A DNA stretch of 64,000 nt from Streptococcus parasanguinis (lineage in GTDB: Bacteria; Bacillota; Bacilli; Lactobacillales; Streptococcaceae): the NCBI RefSeq assembly GCF_023109675.1, contig NZ_JALDUR010000001.1, positions 225,097 through 289,096 of the forward strand, written 5' to 3'. Positions 25,786-36,329 of the stretch are shown here, in pieces; positions within the stretch are counted from its first letter, which is position 1, and each line of letters opens with the position of its first letter. Position numbers and translations under genes: made by a program. The notes below the pieces were generated by a model that saw nothing but the letters and a program-made list of their open reading frames with translations, had not been told where the DNA came from and did not search any database.

Positions 25786-26706
25786 AGGCTAAGTCCTATG
25801 CCAATATCGCGATTATCAAATACTGGGGAAAAGAAGATGCCAAACAGATGGTCCCTTCGACCAGTTCGATTTCGTTGACCTTAGAGAATATGTATACAGA
25901 GACGAGTCTCTCTCCCTTACCAGCAGATGCGACTGCGCATGAATTTTACATCGATGGGGAATTCCAAAATCCAGCTGAGCAAGCCAAAATTGGAGCTGTG
26001 ATTGATAGCTTGAAGCCAGCAGATGAAGCAGGATTTGTTCGGGTGGATACCAGCAACAACATGCCAACTGCAGCCGGTTTGTCCTCTAGCTCAAGCGGCC
26101 TCTCTGCTCTCGTCAAGGCTTGCAATCAGTACTATGATTTGGGCTTGAGTCAGGAGGAATTAGCTCAAAAAGCCAAGTTTGCTTCGGGTTCTTCTTCACG
26201 TTCTTTCTTTGGACCCTTAGCAGCTTGGGACAAAGAAAGTGGAGAAATTTATAAGGTCAAAACAGACCTAAAACTGGCTATGATCATGCTGGTCCTCAAT
26301 GACAAGCAAAAGCCCGTTTCCAGCCGGGAAGGGATGAAACGTTGCATGGAGACCTCGACTAATTTCAAAGAATGGATCGAAGAGTCTCGACAAGATTACA
26401 AGGACATGCTGGACTATCTAGCTGGCAATGATTTTGAACGGGTCGGTCAGCTGACAGAGCGCAATGCCCTTGCTATGCATGCGACGACTAGAACAGCCAC
26501 TCCAGCCTTTAGCTACTTGACAGAAGAAAGCCACAAAGCTATGGAATTTGTCCGTGAGCTTCGAGCTGCAGGCCATGCTTGTTACTTCACCATGGATGCA
26601 GGGCCAAACGTTAAGGTTCTCTGTTTAGAAGAAGACTTGGATCAGCTGGTGCCTTTATTTGACGCCCGCTATCGGACCATCGTATCTAAGACAAAGGACC
26701 CTCAAG

Positions 26707-26717
<11 letters not shown>
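25767..26717 (+). CDS. mvaD: Diphosphomevalonate decarboxylase
   Basis: 316 residues, GHMP superfamily. KSYANIAIIKYWGKED at the N-terminus and NMPTAAGLSSSSSGLSAL as phosphate-binding loop are diagnostic. It converts diphosphomevalonate to isopentenyl diphosphate with ATP use and loss of CO2. It overlaps mvk by 19 bases and mvaK2 by 11, so the three are translationally coupled. Confidence 0.94.
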
Positions 26718-28715
<1,998 letters not shown>

Positions 28716-28733
28716 AGAAAAATCATTTTAGTA

Positions 28734-29003
28734 ACTTTCCTTAGGTGAGTACGGAGGTTAGGTGAAATTATCCAGTGGATGATTTCAGCAATCCAGGAAG
28801 TTCCATGACTAATTAAGATACAAAGGGCATCTACGGATAAAGTCAAAATAGGAAGTTTAACGCAGAATCTTTCGATTCTAGGAGAACTTATCTTTTTGAC
28901 ACAATCCGTAGCCCGTGTTCAATTAGTTTTGAACCTAAGGTTTCAAAACTCCCGAGTGCCTGAAACAAAAACGTTTCAGGCACTTTTCTCACAGCGGAAA
29001 GTT
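28734..29003 (+). repeat. Intergenic repeat family 2, copy 1 (hairpin element with inverted ends)
   Basis: Starts AACTTTCCTTAGGTGAG and ends GCGGAAAGTTT, so the tips are inverted repeats. A perfect stem GTGCCTGAAAC/GTTTCAGGCAC lies near the right end. A shorter copy sits in reverse at 40890-41024. This copy has about 100 extra bases in the middle. It fills half of the 549-base gap before the C69 peptidase gene. Confidence 0.65.
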
Positions 29004-29190
29004 TCAGTATTTTTGAATCGATTTAAAAATTGGAATGCATTTTTATTTCTTTGCAGAATCGCTTAACTTATTTTACTTTAAAATAGTTTATCTATATTCT
29101 AATGATTGACTTTTTAAAGCCAATCCTTTCTTTTTTGAAAAAGTGTTTCCCCTCAAAAATTCTGATAATTTACGAATCGTTTACGGTTGC

Positions 29191-29229
29191 TGGAAACGCT
29201 TGCAAAACAGGATCGTAAAAGAGTATACT
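29191..29229 (+). promoter_or_regulatory. cre box overlapping the promoter of the C69 peptidase-PrsW operon
   Basis: TGGAAACGCTTGCA (29191-29204) fits the CcpA consensus TGNAANCGNWNNCW. TTGCAA (29200-29205), 18 bases and TATACT (29224-29229) form the promoter. Overlap of cre with the -35 box suggests repression on preferred sugars. Confidence 0.7.
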
Positions 29230-29264
29230 AAATAAGGAAAAACATTTTTAAAAAGGAGTTTAGG

Positions 29265-30926
29265 ATGAAGAAGCACTATTTTCGCTCAGCTGTAGCAGCC
29301 TTGCTTCCGCTTTTGTTGATTGCTCAACCTGTTGAGGCTTGTACGGGGTTCATCATTGGGAAGAAACTGACGGCCGACGGCTCGACCTTGGTAGGGCGTA
29401 CCGAAGATTTAGAGCCCAACCATAATAAAAATTTTGTGGTCAGAGAGCGTGTCTACAATAAAAAAGGTGCCATCTTTGAGGATGCCGCCAACGGTTTTCA
29501 ATATCCCTTGCCAGAGATTAGCTATAAGTATACAGCAGTCCCAGATGTCACCCCAGATCAGGGAATTTTTGACGAAGCAGGATTCAATGAATATGGGGTT
29601 TCCATTTCTGCGACTGTATCTGCTTCAGCAAATGACAAGATCCAAAAAGTGGATCCCTATGTCAAGGATGGTTTGGCAGAATCCGGCTTAACCAGCATTG
29701 TTCTCCCAAGTGTGAAAACCGCAAGAGAAGGGGTTGAACTCATTGCTAAAATCGTCGAAGAAAAAGGCGCTGCAGAAGGAAATATTGTGACCATTGCCGA
29801 TAAAGAAGGTGTCTGGTATATGGAAATCCTATCCGGTCACCAATATGCGGCCATTCTCTTCCCAGAAGATCGCTTTGCAGTCTTTCCAAATACTTTCTTC
29901 TTAGGCCATGTTGATTTATCGGATACAGAGCGTACGATTGCCTCAAAAGATCTTGAAAAAGTCGCCAAAGAAGCCAATAGCTATAAGGAAGTGGATGGAA
30001 AATTCCATGTTTCTCAATCCTATAATCCGCCTTTGCAAGAAGCGGATCGTTCGCGGGTTTGGTCGGGGATCAAATCTCTAGACCCAAGCTCTCCTGTTAA
30101 ATATGATGATGCGTCCTTTGACCTTCTTCATACAACCGATCGGAAATTAACTCTCCGCGATGCCATGAATCTCCAACGCAATCGTTTGGAAGGAACCAAA
30201 TACAAACCACAGGATCAAATGGAGCTGGATGGAAAAGGCATCCCGAAAAAAGGAGAGTTTGATGCCGTTTATAAATACCCCATCTCCAATCCAAATGTCA
30301 TGGAGGCCCATATTTTCCAACTGAAAGACGAGGTCCCAGCAAGTGCGGGTGGAGGCACCATGTGGCTGTCGATGGGCAGTCCGCGGAATGCTCCTTACCT
30401 ACCGTACTATGGCAATATTCTCAACACCTATCAAGCCTACCAAGAATTAGGGGATCATTACAATGACCGCTCCTGGTATTGGACCATTTCAAGAATCAAT
30501 GACCTTGTAGCCAAGTATCCTGATTTATTCGAAGATGGGGCGATTCGTACTGAAATGGAACGATTGGAATCTCAGTGGATGGTTGAACAAGATCTGAGTG
30601 ATCAGGAACAAATTGCCCTTGCTTCTCAGCCTGAAGAAGCGAGTAAGAAGGCAACAGAGGAAGGAATAGCGAGAGCTGAGAAAACCTTTGAACGCTTGCA
30701 AGCAATTAGAAAAGAAGCAGAACAAAAGGTAGCAGATGAACACGGAAAAAGTGCTCTGCAAGATCTAGATGACGAAGAAGATGCTGCTTATGAAGAGAAA
30801 ATTGATCTCGTTGATTTTGACTATGATTACATTTTAGCAGCAGGCTTGTTCGGAGCAACCCTTCTAGCAATTGTGATCTACCTAATTCGCTCAAAGAAAC
30901 AAAAGGAAGGAAAACAAGATGACTAA
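29265..30926 (+). CDS. Secreted, membrane-anchored C69-family (PepD-like) peptidase
   Basis: 553 residues. Signal peptide (1-25, ending PVEA) then Cys26, which would become the N-terminal nucleophile of the mature Ntn hydrolase; the following TGFIIGKKLTADGSTLVGRT is the C69 hallmark. Catalytic domain to about 430, a charged helical stalk (about 440-520) and a C-terminal membrane helix (about 522-542) with a basic stop-transfer end, no LPXTG. It likely trims peptides at the cell surface. AAAAAGGAGTTTAGG precedes the start. It overlaps the PrsW-like gene by 8 bases. Confidence 0.85.
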   Translation: MKKHYFRSAVAALLPLLLIAQPVEACTGFIIGKKLTADGSTLVGRTEDLEPNHNKNFVVRERVYNKKGAIFEDAANGFQYPLPEISYKYTAVPDVTPDQGIFDEAGFNEYGVSISATVSASANDKIQKVDPYVKDGLAESGLTSIVLPSVKTAREGVELIAKIVEEKGAAEGNIVTIADKEGVWYMEILSGHQYAAILFPEDRFAVFPNTFFLGHVDLSDTERTIASKDLEKVAKEANSYKEVDGKFHVSQSYNPPLQEADRSRVWSGIKSLDPSSPVKYDDASFDLLHTTDRKLTLRDAMNLQRNRLEGTKYKPQDQMELDGKGIPKKGEFDAVYKYPISNPNVMEAHIFQLKDEVPASAGGGTMWLSMGSPRNAPYLPYYGNILNTYQAYQELGDHYNDRSWYWTISRINDLVAKYPDLFEDGAIRTEMERLESQWMVEQDLSDQEQIALASQPEEASKKATEEGIARAEKTFERLQAIRKEAEQKVADEHGKSALQDLDDEEDAAYEEKIDLVDFDYDYILAAGLFGATLLAIVIYLIRSKKQKEGKQDD

Positions 30927-31746
30927 AATTCAAAGAGCCTCGATCTATCTCTTTCTACTATTTGCAGGAATTGGCTTGGAGTTTGAACTCGGTCATCTTT
31001 CTCAACAAGAATTTAGCCAGTCTGCAGGCAGAGACTTGGTCTTGAACTTGTCTGTTTTAGCTGCTATTATTATCCCACTCTATCTCTTTTCAAAACGATT
31101 GGCCAAGCAGTTGTCTGTCCCAACCTATCTCTTATGGATTGCTATGTTTGGGGGTGCCTTCGTAGCAGGCTGGTTGAGCTTTTCAGGTAATAGCTTGATC
31201 GATATTATGAATAGCCATGTGATCAAGGATGCCACTGTCTTTAACAAGTGGACCGATGCCTTGACAGCCCCATTCTCAGAGGAATTCTTTAAGGCTCTAG
31301 TTGCCTTTTGGGTTGTCTTGATGGTTGGCAAAAAAGATCTAAAATCGATTCTAATTGCCGGCTTGGGCTCTGGCTTTGGTTATCAAATCATTGAGGACTT
31401 AGGGTACGTTGCCCGCCAAACAAAAACGAGCCAATTAGCCGCCGTTACTGAGGCCATTAATCGTATTTCTGGTGGGTTAGCTTCACACGCCCTCTATACA
31501 GCGGTTGTATCCGTTGGTGTCTTCCTCTTGTTGTCTCAAGTGACCCAGCAAAAGGAAAAACTCTTTGGACTCTGGTGTGTTGTCTCGACAGTAGCCAATC
31601 ACTTCTTATGGAATTCTCCGTTTTATGAAACAGACCATCGGATTAATCTTCTCGTCGGACTGCTCTTTGCCGTCCAAGTAGGGACCTTTATCGAAGTGGT
31701 GCTCTATACCAAGAAAGAGCCCGATTTGCCATTTTTAAAACAATAA
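30919..31746 (+). CDS. PrsW-family intramembrane metalloprotease
   Basis: 275 residues, about eight membrane helices. Motifs of the PrsW/CPBP-like group are seen: SEEFFKALVAFW (Glu-Glu-x-x-Lys), GYQIIEDLGYV, SHALYTAVV and NHFLWNS (His). Such proteases cut membrane proteins inside the bilayer, as PrsW cuts an anti-sigma factor. Overlap with the membrane-anchored C69 peptidase suggests it processes or releases that protein, or that both answer the same signal; this is inference. Confidence 0.8.
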   Translation: MTKIQRASIYLFLLFAGIGLEFELGHLSQQEFSQSAGRDLVLNLSVLAAIIIPLYLFSKRLAKQLSVPTYLLWIAMFGGAFVAGWLSFSGNSLIDIMNSHVIKDATVFNKWTDALTAPFSEEFFKALVAFWVVLMVGKKDLKSILIAGLGSGFGYQIIEDLGYVARQTKTSQLAAVTEAINRISGGLASHALYTAVVSVGVFLLLSQVTQQKEKLFGLWCVVSTVANHFLWNSPFYETDHRINLLVGLLFAVQVGTFIEVVLYTKKEPDLPFLKQ

Positions 31747-31765
31747 GGCAAATTTTTCAAACACA

Positions 31766-31795
31766 AAAGAACTAAGACGTGCGTCTTAGTTCTTT
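31766..31795. terminator. Bidirectional terminator between the PrsW-like gene and mvaA
   Basis: AAAGAACTAAGACG and CGTCTTAGTTCTTT form a perfect 14-bp stem with a 2-base loop, reaching the first base of the mvaA stop codon. Confidence 0.85.
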
Positions 31796-33057
31796 CATTT
31801 TCTCAATTCTTGTAAGAGTGTTTGTGCTTTTTCTAAATTGAAGGGTTTGTTTTCAAGGAGTTGGCTGACCAATCGGGGAACTTCCTCTTCCTTAGCTCCT
31901 GCTAGAAGGGCTAGGGAGCGTGCTTGGAGTTTCATATGTCCTGCTTGAATTCCTGTGGTGACAAGGGCTTTGAGGGCCGCGAAATTCTGCGCCAAACCGA
32001 GCGAAGCGATGATACCGGCTAATTCAATAGCAGAAGGCTCTCCTAGCAAACGGTGGCTGACTTGAACCGTTGGGTTGAGGCCAATGGAGCCTCCTTTTGT
32101 CGCAACCGGCATTGGCAGGGTAATCTCTCCATAGAGTTTTTTCTCTTCTGGCTGACTTTTCCAGTGACTTAAGCCCTTGTATGGACCGCTTTGTGCGGCA
32201 TAGGCATGGGCTCCTGCTTCGATGGCCCGCCAGTCATTGCCTGTAGCAAGGACCAGGGCATCAATCCCGTTAAAAATTCCCTTGTTATGAGTGGCTGCAC
32301 GGTAAGGATCCGCTTGAGCCAGTTGGCTAGCTAGCTCCATCCGGTGGGCAATCTCAATGGCTTCCTCAGGATTTCGACTCAGTGCTTTAAAATCGATCGC
32401 ACACCGTGCACTCACCAAAGAGCGAGTGGCCAAGTTGGATAAAATTGCCATCAAGGCCTGACCACCAGAGAGTTCCTGGATGCGATCGGTCAGAGCTTCC
32501 AGCATCGTGTTGAGCATATTGGCCCCCATGGCTTCTTTAGGGTCAACCGCCAAGTAGACAATAAGAAAGTCCCCCTTGTTTTCGACCCAAAGATCTCTCG
32601 CTCCACCTCCACGCTTAACGATAGAAGGATAGGCTTCATTAGCCAGCTGAAGAAGGGTTTCCTTGTCTTCTAGGATGCGCCTGCTAGCAACTTCTACGTC
32701 TTCAACATCCGTCAGAGCAATCTCACCAATCATTTGGCGTTGGTGCACCTGGGTGGTGAAGCCGCCTGAACGTTGGATGAGCTTGGCTGCAAAGCTGGCA
32801 GCCGCGACCACGGATGGTTCTTCTGTGACCATGGGAAGGACATAGTCACGACCATTGATCAGGAAATAAGGAGCAAGGCTAAAAGGCAAGTCAAAAGTCG
32901 ACAAGACATTTTCCGTCAATTGATCTGCAATAGAAAGGGGAAGTCCCTTTTGTTCTTTTAAGATCTGTGCTTCATCCCAAGTTAAGAGGCCTTCCTTCAG
33001 TAAGGCCTCTATGCGTTCTGTGGGAGAAAGTTTTGCAAAACCTGGTAATCGTGCCAT
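31795..33057 (-). CDS. mvaA: Hydroxymethylglutaryl-CoA reductase, degradative-type (class II)
   Basis: 420 residues, the size of bacterial class II HMG-CoA reductases. LPGFAKLSPTERIEAL start, EAMGANMLNTMLEALTDRI in the substrate domain, ATHNKGIFNGIDALVLATG with the catalytic Lys, and the C-terminal flap helices. It reduces HMG-CoA to mevalonate. Start and stop of mvaA and mvaS overlap by one base (33057), so the pair is an operon supplying the mvk operon 3 kb away. Confidence 0.94.
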   Translation of the reverse strand: MARLPGFAKLSPTERIEALLKEGLLTWDEAQILKEQKGLPLSIADQLTENVLSTFDLPFSLAPYFLINGRDYVLPMVTEEPSVVAAASFAAKLIQRSGGFTTQVHQRQMIGEIALTDVEDVEVASRRILEDKETLLQLANEAYPSIVKRGGGARDLWVENKGDFLIVYLAVDPKEAMGANMLNTMLEALTDRIQELSGGQALMAILSNLATRSLVSARCAIDFKALSRNPEEAIEIAHRMELASQLAQADPYRAATHNKGIFNGIDALVLATGNDWRAIEAGAHAYAAQSGPYKGLSHWKSQPEEKKLYGEITLPMPVATKGGSIGLNPTVQVSHRLLGEPSAIELAGIIASLGLAQNFAALKALVTTGIQAGHMKLQARSLALLAGAKEEEVPRLVSQLLENKPFNLEKAQTLLQELRK

Positions 33058-34229
33058 TATTTTTCTACTTTCTGGTAAGTGCGTTGGTGTTCCTTGATCT
33101 CTGTCAAAGCAAAAGTTTGATGAGTAGCAGGCTCAAACACTTGATTGCCACTAGGATCTAGATCTACTTCCTCATAAAAGAGTCGTTCGTAGTCAGCAAC
33201 ACTAAGAACCGTACGTTGGTCCAGTTTTTCCATGCGTTTGTGATCTAAGAGTTGCTCAAAACCAGGAACAAGGTTGGCACTAAAGATCTCAGAAACCGCT
33301 CCACTTCCATAGCTAAAGAGGGCGATTCGGTCCCCAGCTTTGAGTTGGGGGTCATTTTCCAGTAGTGACAGCAAGCCTAGAAAAAGAGATCCAGTGTAGA
33401 TATTTCCCACACGTTGGCTGTATAGAATCGATTGATCAAAGTTGTATTGTAATTGATCTTTTTTCTCTTCTGATACTGACTTATCCAGGATTTTTTTCAA
33501 GCCCTTGAGAGCTAATTTCGGATAAGGCAAGTGAAAGCAGACAGCTGCAAAGTCTGTCAAAGCAAGGCCAGTCTGTTTCTGGTATTCCGACCAGGTTGTT
33601 TTCAGAGAATCTAGATATTGTTGCGTTGAATAAATCCCATTCACAAAGGGAGTTGTCGCATAATTTGGACGCCAAAAATCCATCACATCGCGTGTTTGGG
33701 CAACATTATCATCGTTAAAAGATAGAATACGAGGATTTTGGCTGATTAGCATGGCAACCGCTCCGGCACCTTGTGTTGGTTCACCAGGAGTCCCAATTCC
33801 GTATTTAGCAATGTCACTGGCAATGACCAAAACCTTACTCTGTGGGAATTTTTCAACATGGAGTTTAGCATAATCCAAGGCAGCAGTCGCAGCATAGCAG
33901 GCTTCTTTCATCTCAAAAGAGCGGGCGAAAGGCTGGATGTCTAGTAAGCCATGGACAAACACAGCAGCAGCCTTACTCTGGTCAATTCCAGATTCTGTCG
34001 CAAGAATCACCATGTCGATCGCTTCTTTATCTTCGTCTGTTAAAATATCATCTGCTGCAGTAGCAGCCAATGTGACGATGTCTTCTGTGATCGGTGCCAC
34101 GCTTTGTTCTTTTAAGAGAAGACCCTTGCTCAGTTTTTCGGGATCGGTATCACGAGCAGCGGCCAAATCTTCTAAACGCAAGACATAAGGGCTCGTCGCA
34201 AAACCAATCTTATCAATCCCAATTGTCAT
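33057..34229 (-). CDS. mvaS: Hydroxymethylglutaryl-CoA synthase
   Basis: 390 residues, thiolase fold. The nucleophilic Cys111 lies in MKEACYAATAALDYAK; a His is seen in CFHLPYPKLA, and Glu in LATESGIDQSKAAA. It condenses acetyl-CoA with acetoacetyl-CoA, the first committed step to mevalonate. Upstream TAAAAT box and AAAAGAGGTTAAG ribosome site. Repeat copy B lies upstream. Confidence 0.94.
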   Translation of the reverse strand: MTIGIDKIGFATSPYVLRLEDLAAARDTDPEKLSKGLLLKEQSVAPITEDIVTLAATAADDILTDEDKEAIDMVILATESGIDQSKAAAVFVHGLLDIQPFARSFEMKEACYAATAALDYAKLHVEKFPQSKVLVIASDIAKYGIGTPGEPTQGAGAVAMLISQNPRILSFNDDNVAQTRDVMDFWRPNYATTPFVNGIYSTQQYLDSLKTTWSEYQKQTGLALTDFAAVCFHLPYPKLALKGLKKILDKSVSEEKKDQLQYNFDQSILYSQRVGNIYTGSLFLGLLSLLENDPQLKAGDRIALFSYGSGAVSEIFSANLVPGFEQLLDHKRMEKLDQRTVLSVADYERLFYEEVDLDPSGNQVFEPATHQTFALTEIKEHQRTYQKVEK

Positions 34230-34386
34230 TCTTAACCTCTTTTTTATTTGATATCTACTAGTATATTTCGTTACTATTTTACCATATTTAAGGGTAAAAC
34301 TCCCTTGAAAAAGCTAGATCAGCAAGGAAATCATTCTTGGGACCGATTTTGCAATGTTTCAAAGAAAAAATAGAAAATCTATAAAA

Positions 34387-34563
34387 AGAGAGTGGGACAG
34401 AAATCGGTAATTCGTTAGAATTCGATTTCGCCGTCCCACCTCCGCACAGTTGAGTAGGGCTGTAAAAGCTGATGAAATCAGCGTAGTAGAGCCCACTCAA
34501 CCACTGCGTCTTGCTCGATAATCCAAAAACAATTGAAAGGCTAGGACTTTTGTCCCAGCCTCT
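34387..34563 (-). repeat. Three-hairpin intergenic repeat, copy B
   Basis: Same element as at 17815 in reverse orientation, with single-base differences. It lies after the 34571 gene and before mvaS, and can end the upstream transcript. It also marks the left edge of the AT-rich accessory stretch. Confidence 0.85.
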
Positions 34564-34570
34564 TTAACTC

Positions 34571-34804
34571 TTATCCTTGCTTATCTTTTTTAGGATTGCT
34601 CATGATTCGTATGAAGAGTTCTTTGCATTTGTCTCTTAGAACTTTTTCGTAGAAGACGATTAAAGCGATGTACACAATCGTAAAGTTCAAGGTCAGATAG
34701 AACAAGTCAAATGAATTGCGGGCATAATCAGTCGCTAATAGATAGGAGGAGAGGGTTCCTAGGATCATCCAAGGAAGATACTTGATATACTTGCTTATCA
34801 TCAT
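34571..34804 (-). CDS. Small two-helix membrane protein, probably CcpA-controlled
   Basis: 77 residues with hydrophobic helices at about 9-25 and 33-52 and a charged tail with KKDKQG. Two adjacent ATG codons; GAGGTG upstream fits either. The promoter TTGCAT/16/TACAAT is overlapped by an exact cre box (34870-34883). No family recognised. Sugar-dependent expression is inferred from the cre. Confidence 0.7.
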   Translation of the reverse strand: MMISKYIKYLPWMILGTLSSYLLATDYARNSFDLFYLTLNFTIVYIALIVFYEKVLRDKCKELFIRIMSNPKKDKQG

Positions 34805-34846
34805 ACAGCACCTCGCATCCTTTAAAGGATTTGTTTTTTCACTATC

Positions 34847-34883
34847 ATTGTATCCCTTTTAAGTAAAAATGCAAGCGATAACA
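34847..34883 (-). promoter_or_regulatory. Promoter with exact cre box for the 34571 gene
   Basis: On the minus strand TTGCAT (34874-34869), 16 bases, TACAAT (34852-34847). TGCAAGCGATAACA (34870-34883, plus strand) matches TGNAANCGNWNNCW at every fixed base and overlaps the -35. Confidence 0.65.
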
Positions 34884-35049
34884 CTTAGAGAAATTGAAAA
34901 ACGAATATTATTTTGCATTAGTTTGAATGGAGAAAAACTATTTTAAGATAAGTGAAGCGATTACTTTAGTAACAAAAAAATTTTTTGAGCTAATCATGTC
35001 AATTATGTACTTTATTTAAGCAAACTAATGACAAAATCTAAATGCAAAA

Positions 35050-35670
35050 TCATCGATTAATCAATTCCTCAATTTCCTTTATCCCTTCAAACTCTCCAAC
35101 ACTTTCGAAAAGTTCTATAGCTCGTTTGAAATGTGTGTTGGCTAATCCTTTATCTTCCAAGGCTAAATAAATTTCCCCTAACCCTCTATAGCTACAAGCC
35201 TGAGAAATCACATCATCAGTCTCTAAAGATTGTTCCAGTGACAGATTCATGAATGTAAGAGCTTCATCAAGATTGTTTAATTTCAATCTCAAATAGCCTT
35301 GTTCGTAGTTATTCACAGCTTTCTTTAGATTATCATTGGGAAAATGCTCTTCAATTATCTTCTCTTCATCTTCAATGAGCTTTAAAGCCTTATGAAAATC
35401 ACCCTGATCTCTGTAGATCATAGCTAATTGATGTAATCCAATGTGTTCATGTTCTTTGTCTTCATTTTGTTGAGCTAATAAAATGTATTTCTCAAAGATA
35501 CGGGTACACGAGGCATAGTCTTTTTCTGCCAATAATAAATACCCCATCAGATTTAAAAGGCTAAAATCTGTACAGGTATCAATGGAAAAATCTTGTTCAA
35601 CCAACTTTTTAGCTTCTGATGTTTTTCCCTCCAGAAACAAGTCCCAAGCCACATCAATTTTAGAAACCAT
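35050..35670 (-). CDS. Tetratricopeptide-repeat protein
   Basis: 206 residues, almost entirely helix-pair repeats. Segments such as LMGYLLLAEKDYASCTRIFE, GLHQLAMIYRDQGDFHKALK, NYEQGYLRLKLNNLDEALTF and SYRGLGEIYLALEDKGLANT are TPR units (about five). No DNA-binding or membrane part, so it is a cytoplasmic scaffold; partner unknown. AAAGGGGA precedes the start. AT-rich surroundings and neighbours suggest accessory origin. Confidence 0.75.
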   Translation of the reverse strand: MVSKIDVAWDLFLEGKTSEAKKLVEQDFSIDTCTDFSLLNLMGYLLLAEKDYASCTRIFEKYILLAQQNEDKEHEHIGLHQLAMIYRDQGDFHKALKLIEDEEKIIEEHFPNDNLKKAVNNYEQGYLRLKLNNLDEALTFMNLSLEQSLETDDVISQACSYRGLGEIYLALEDKGLANTHFKRAIELFESVGEFEGIKEIEELINR

Positions 35671-35775
35671 CTATTTTCCCCTTTACCTATAAACAACCTT
35701 CATAAAATAAAATCACTCAATAAGAATATGCTAAATCCTATCTTTATAAATTTAATCCACTAGGCTAAAGTATAG

Positions 35776-35804
35776 CAAAAAGCCCAAATAACTACTATTT
35801 GGGC
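35776..35804 (-). terminator. Terminator of the 36-residue peptide gene
   Basis: GCCCAAATA and TATTTGGGC form a perfect 9-bp stem; on the minus strand a T5 run follows. Confidence 0.8.
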
Positions 35805-35814
35805 AAAATGTTAC

Positions 35815-35925
35815 TTAGTTTCTTTTTAAACGAGCAATGAGTAACTTAATAAGATAAGCTAGAACTACAAGTGCTACTACGCGTGATAATAGATAGAAAA
35901 TAGAATAAACAAAATAGATTTGCAT
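35815..35925 (-). CDS. 36-residue membrane peptide with complete gene signals
   Basis: ATG 35925 follows an AGGAGGTGTCAG ribosome site. The peptide runs MQIYFVYSIFYLLSRVVALV and ends with basic residues LIARLKRN. It is one long hydrophobic helix with a cationic C-terminus, as in type I toxins or small membrane regulators. A consensus promoter (35975-36003) and a terminator (35776-35804) frame it. It resembles no family I can name. Confidence 0.65.
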   Translation of the reverse strand: MQIYFVYSIFYLLSRVVALVVLAYLIKLLIARLKRN

Positions 35926-35974
35926 ATCTGACACCTCCTAAATAAAAGAGATTAACCATCTTGTCCTCAATATT

Positions 35975-36003
35975 ATTGTACTCCCGTTTGAAAGCGACGT
36001 CAA
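35975..36003 (-). promoter_or_regulatory. Promoter of the 36-residue peptide gene
   Basis: On the minus strand TTGACG (36003-35998), 17-base spacer, TACAAT (35980-35975). Predicted 5' leader is about 40 nt. Confidence 0.75.
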
Positions 36004-36329
36004 GCGTTATGATAAATAGTATCAACATCTAGAATGAAGTTAAAACCTACAAAAAGCAAAATAAAACAATCTGTTTCATTTTGAAATCCTTTAACGATTG
36101 TAAAATATATCCTATTTTAGAAGAGGTACGTAAGAAGTTATCAATTTAGATAATGTCAAAGCAAGAGAGAAATATAATTAGTAAACATAAAGACAATATT
36201 TTTTACATTTTTTATTATACTTTTATTAGTATAATTGGTAAAATCTTAATTAATAAAAATTATGGTCTATCTACTATCCCAATTACCTTACAACACAGGT
36301 TGATTGAATAGGATTAGATAACCGAAGTA
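36004..36329. other. AT-rich gap before the MFS gene
   Basis: No gene seen. A TATAAT at 36230-36235 lacks a well-spaced -35 but may belong to the MFS gene. No strong hairpin. Confidence 0.4.

Noticed and set aside
34288-34500. 70-residue ORF in repeat copy B
   Set aside because: Translation of the repeat, no RBS; same peptide as in copies A and C.
35846-36028. 60-residue minus-strand ORF
   Set aside because: It covers the promoter and RBS of the better-supported 36-residue peptide in another frame and has no RBS of its own.
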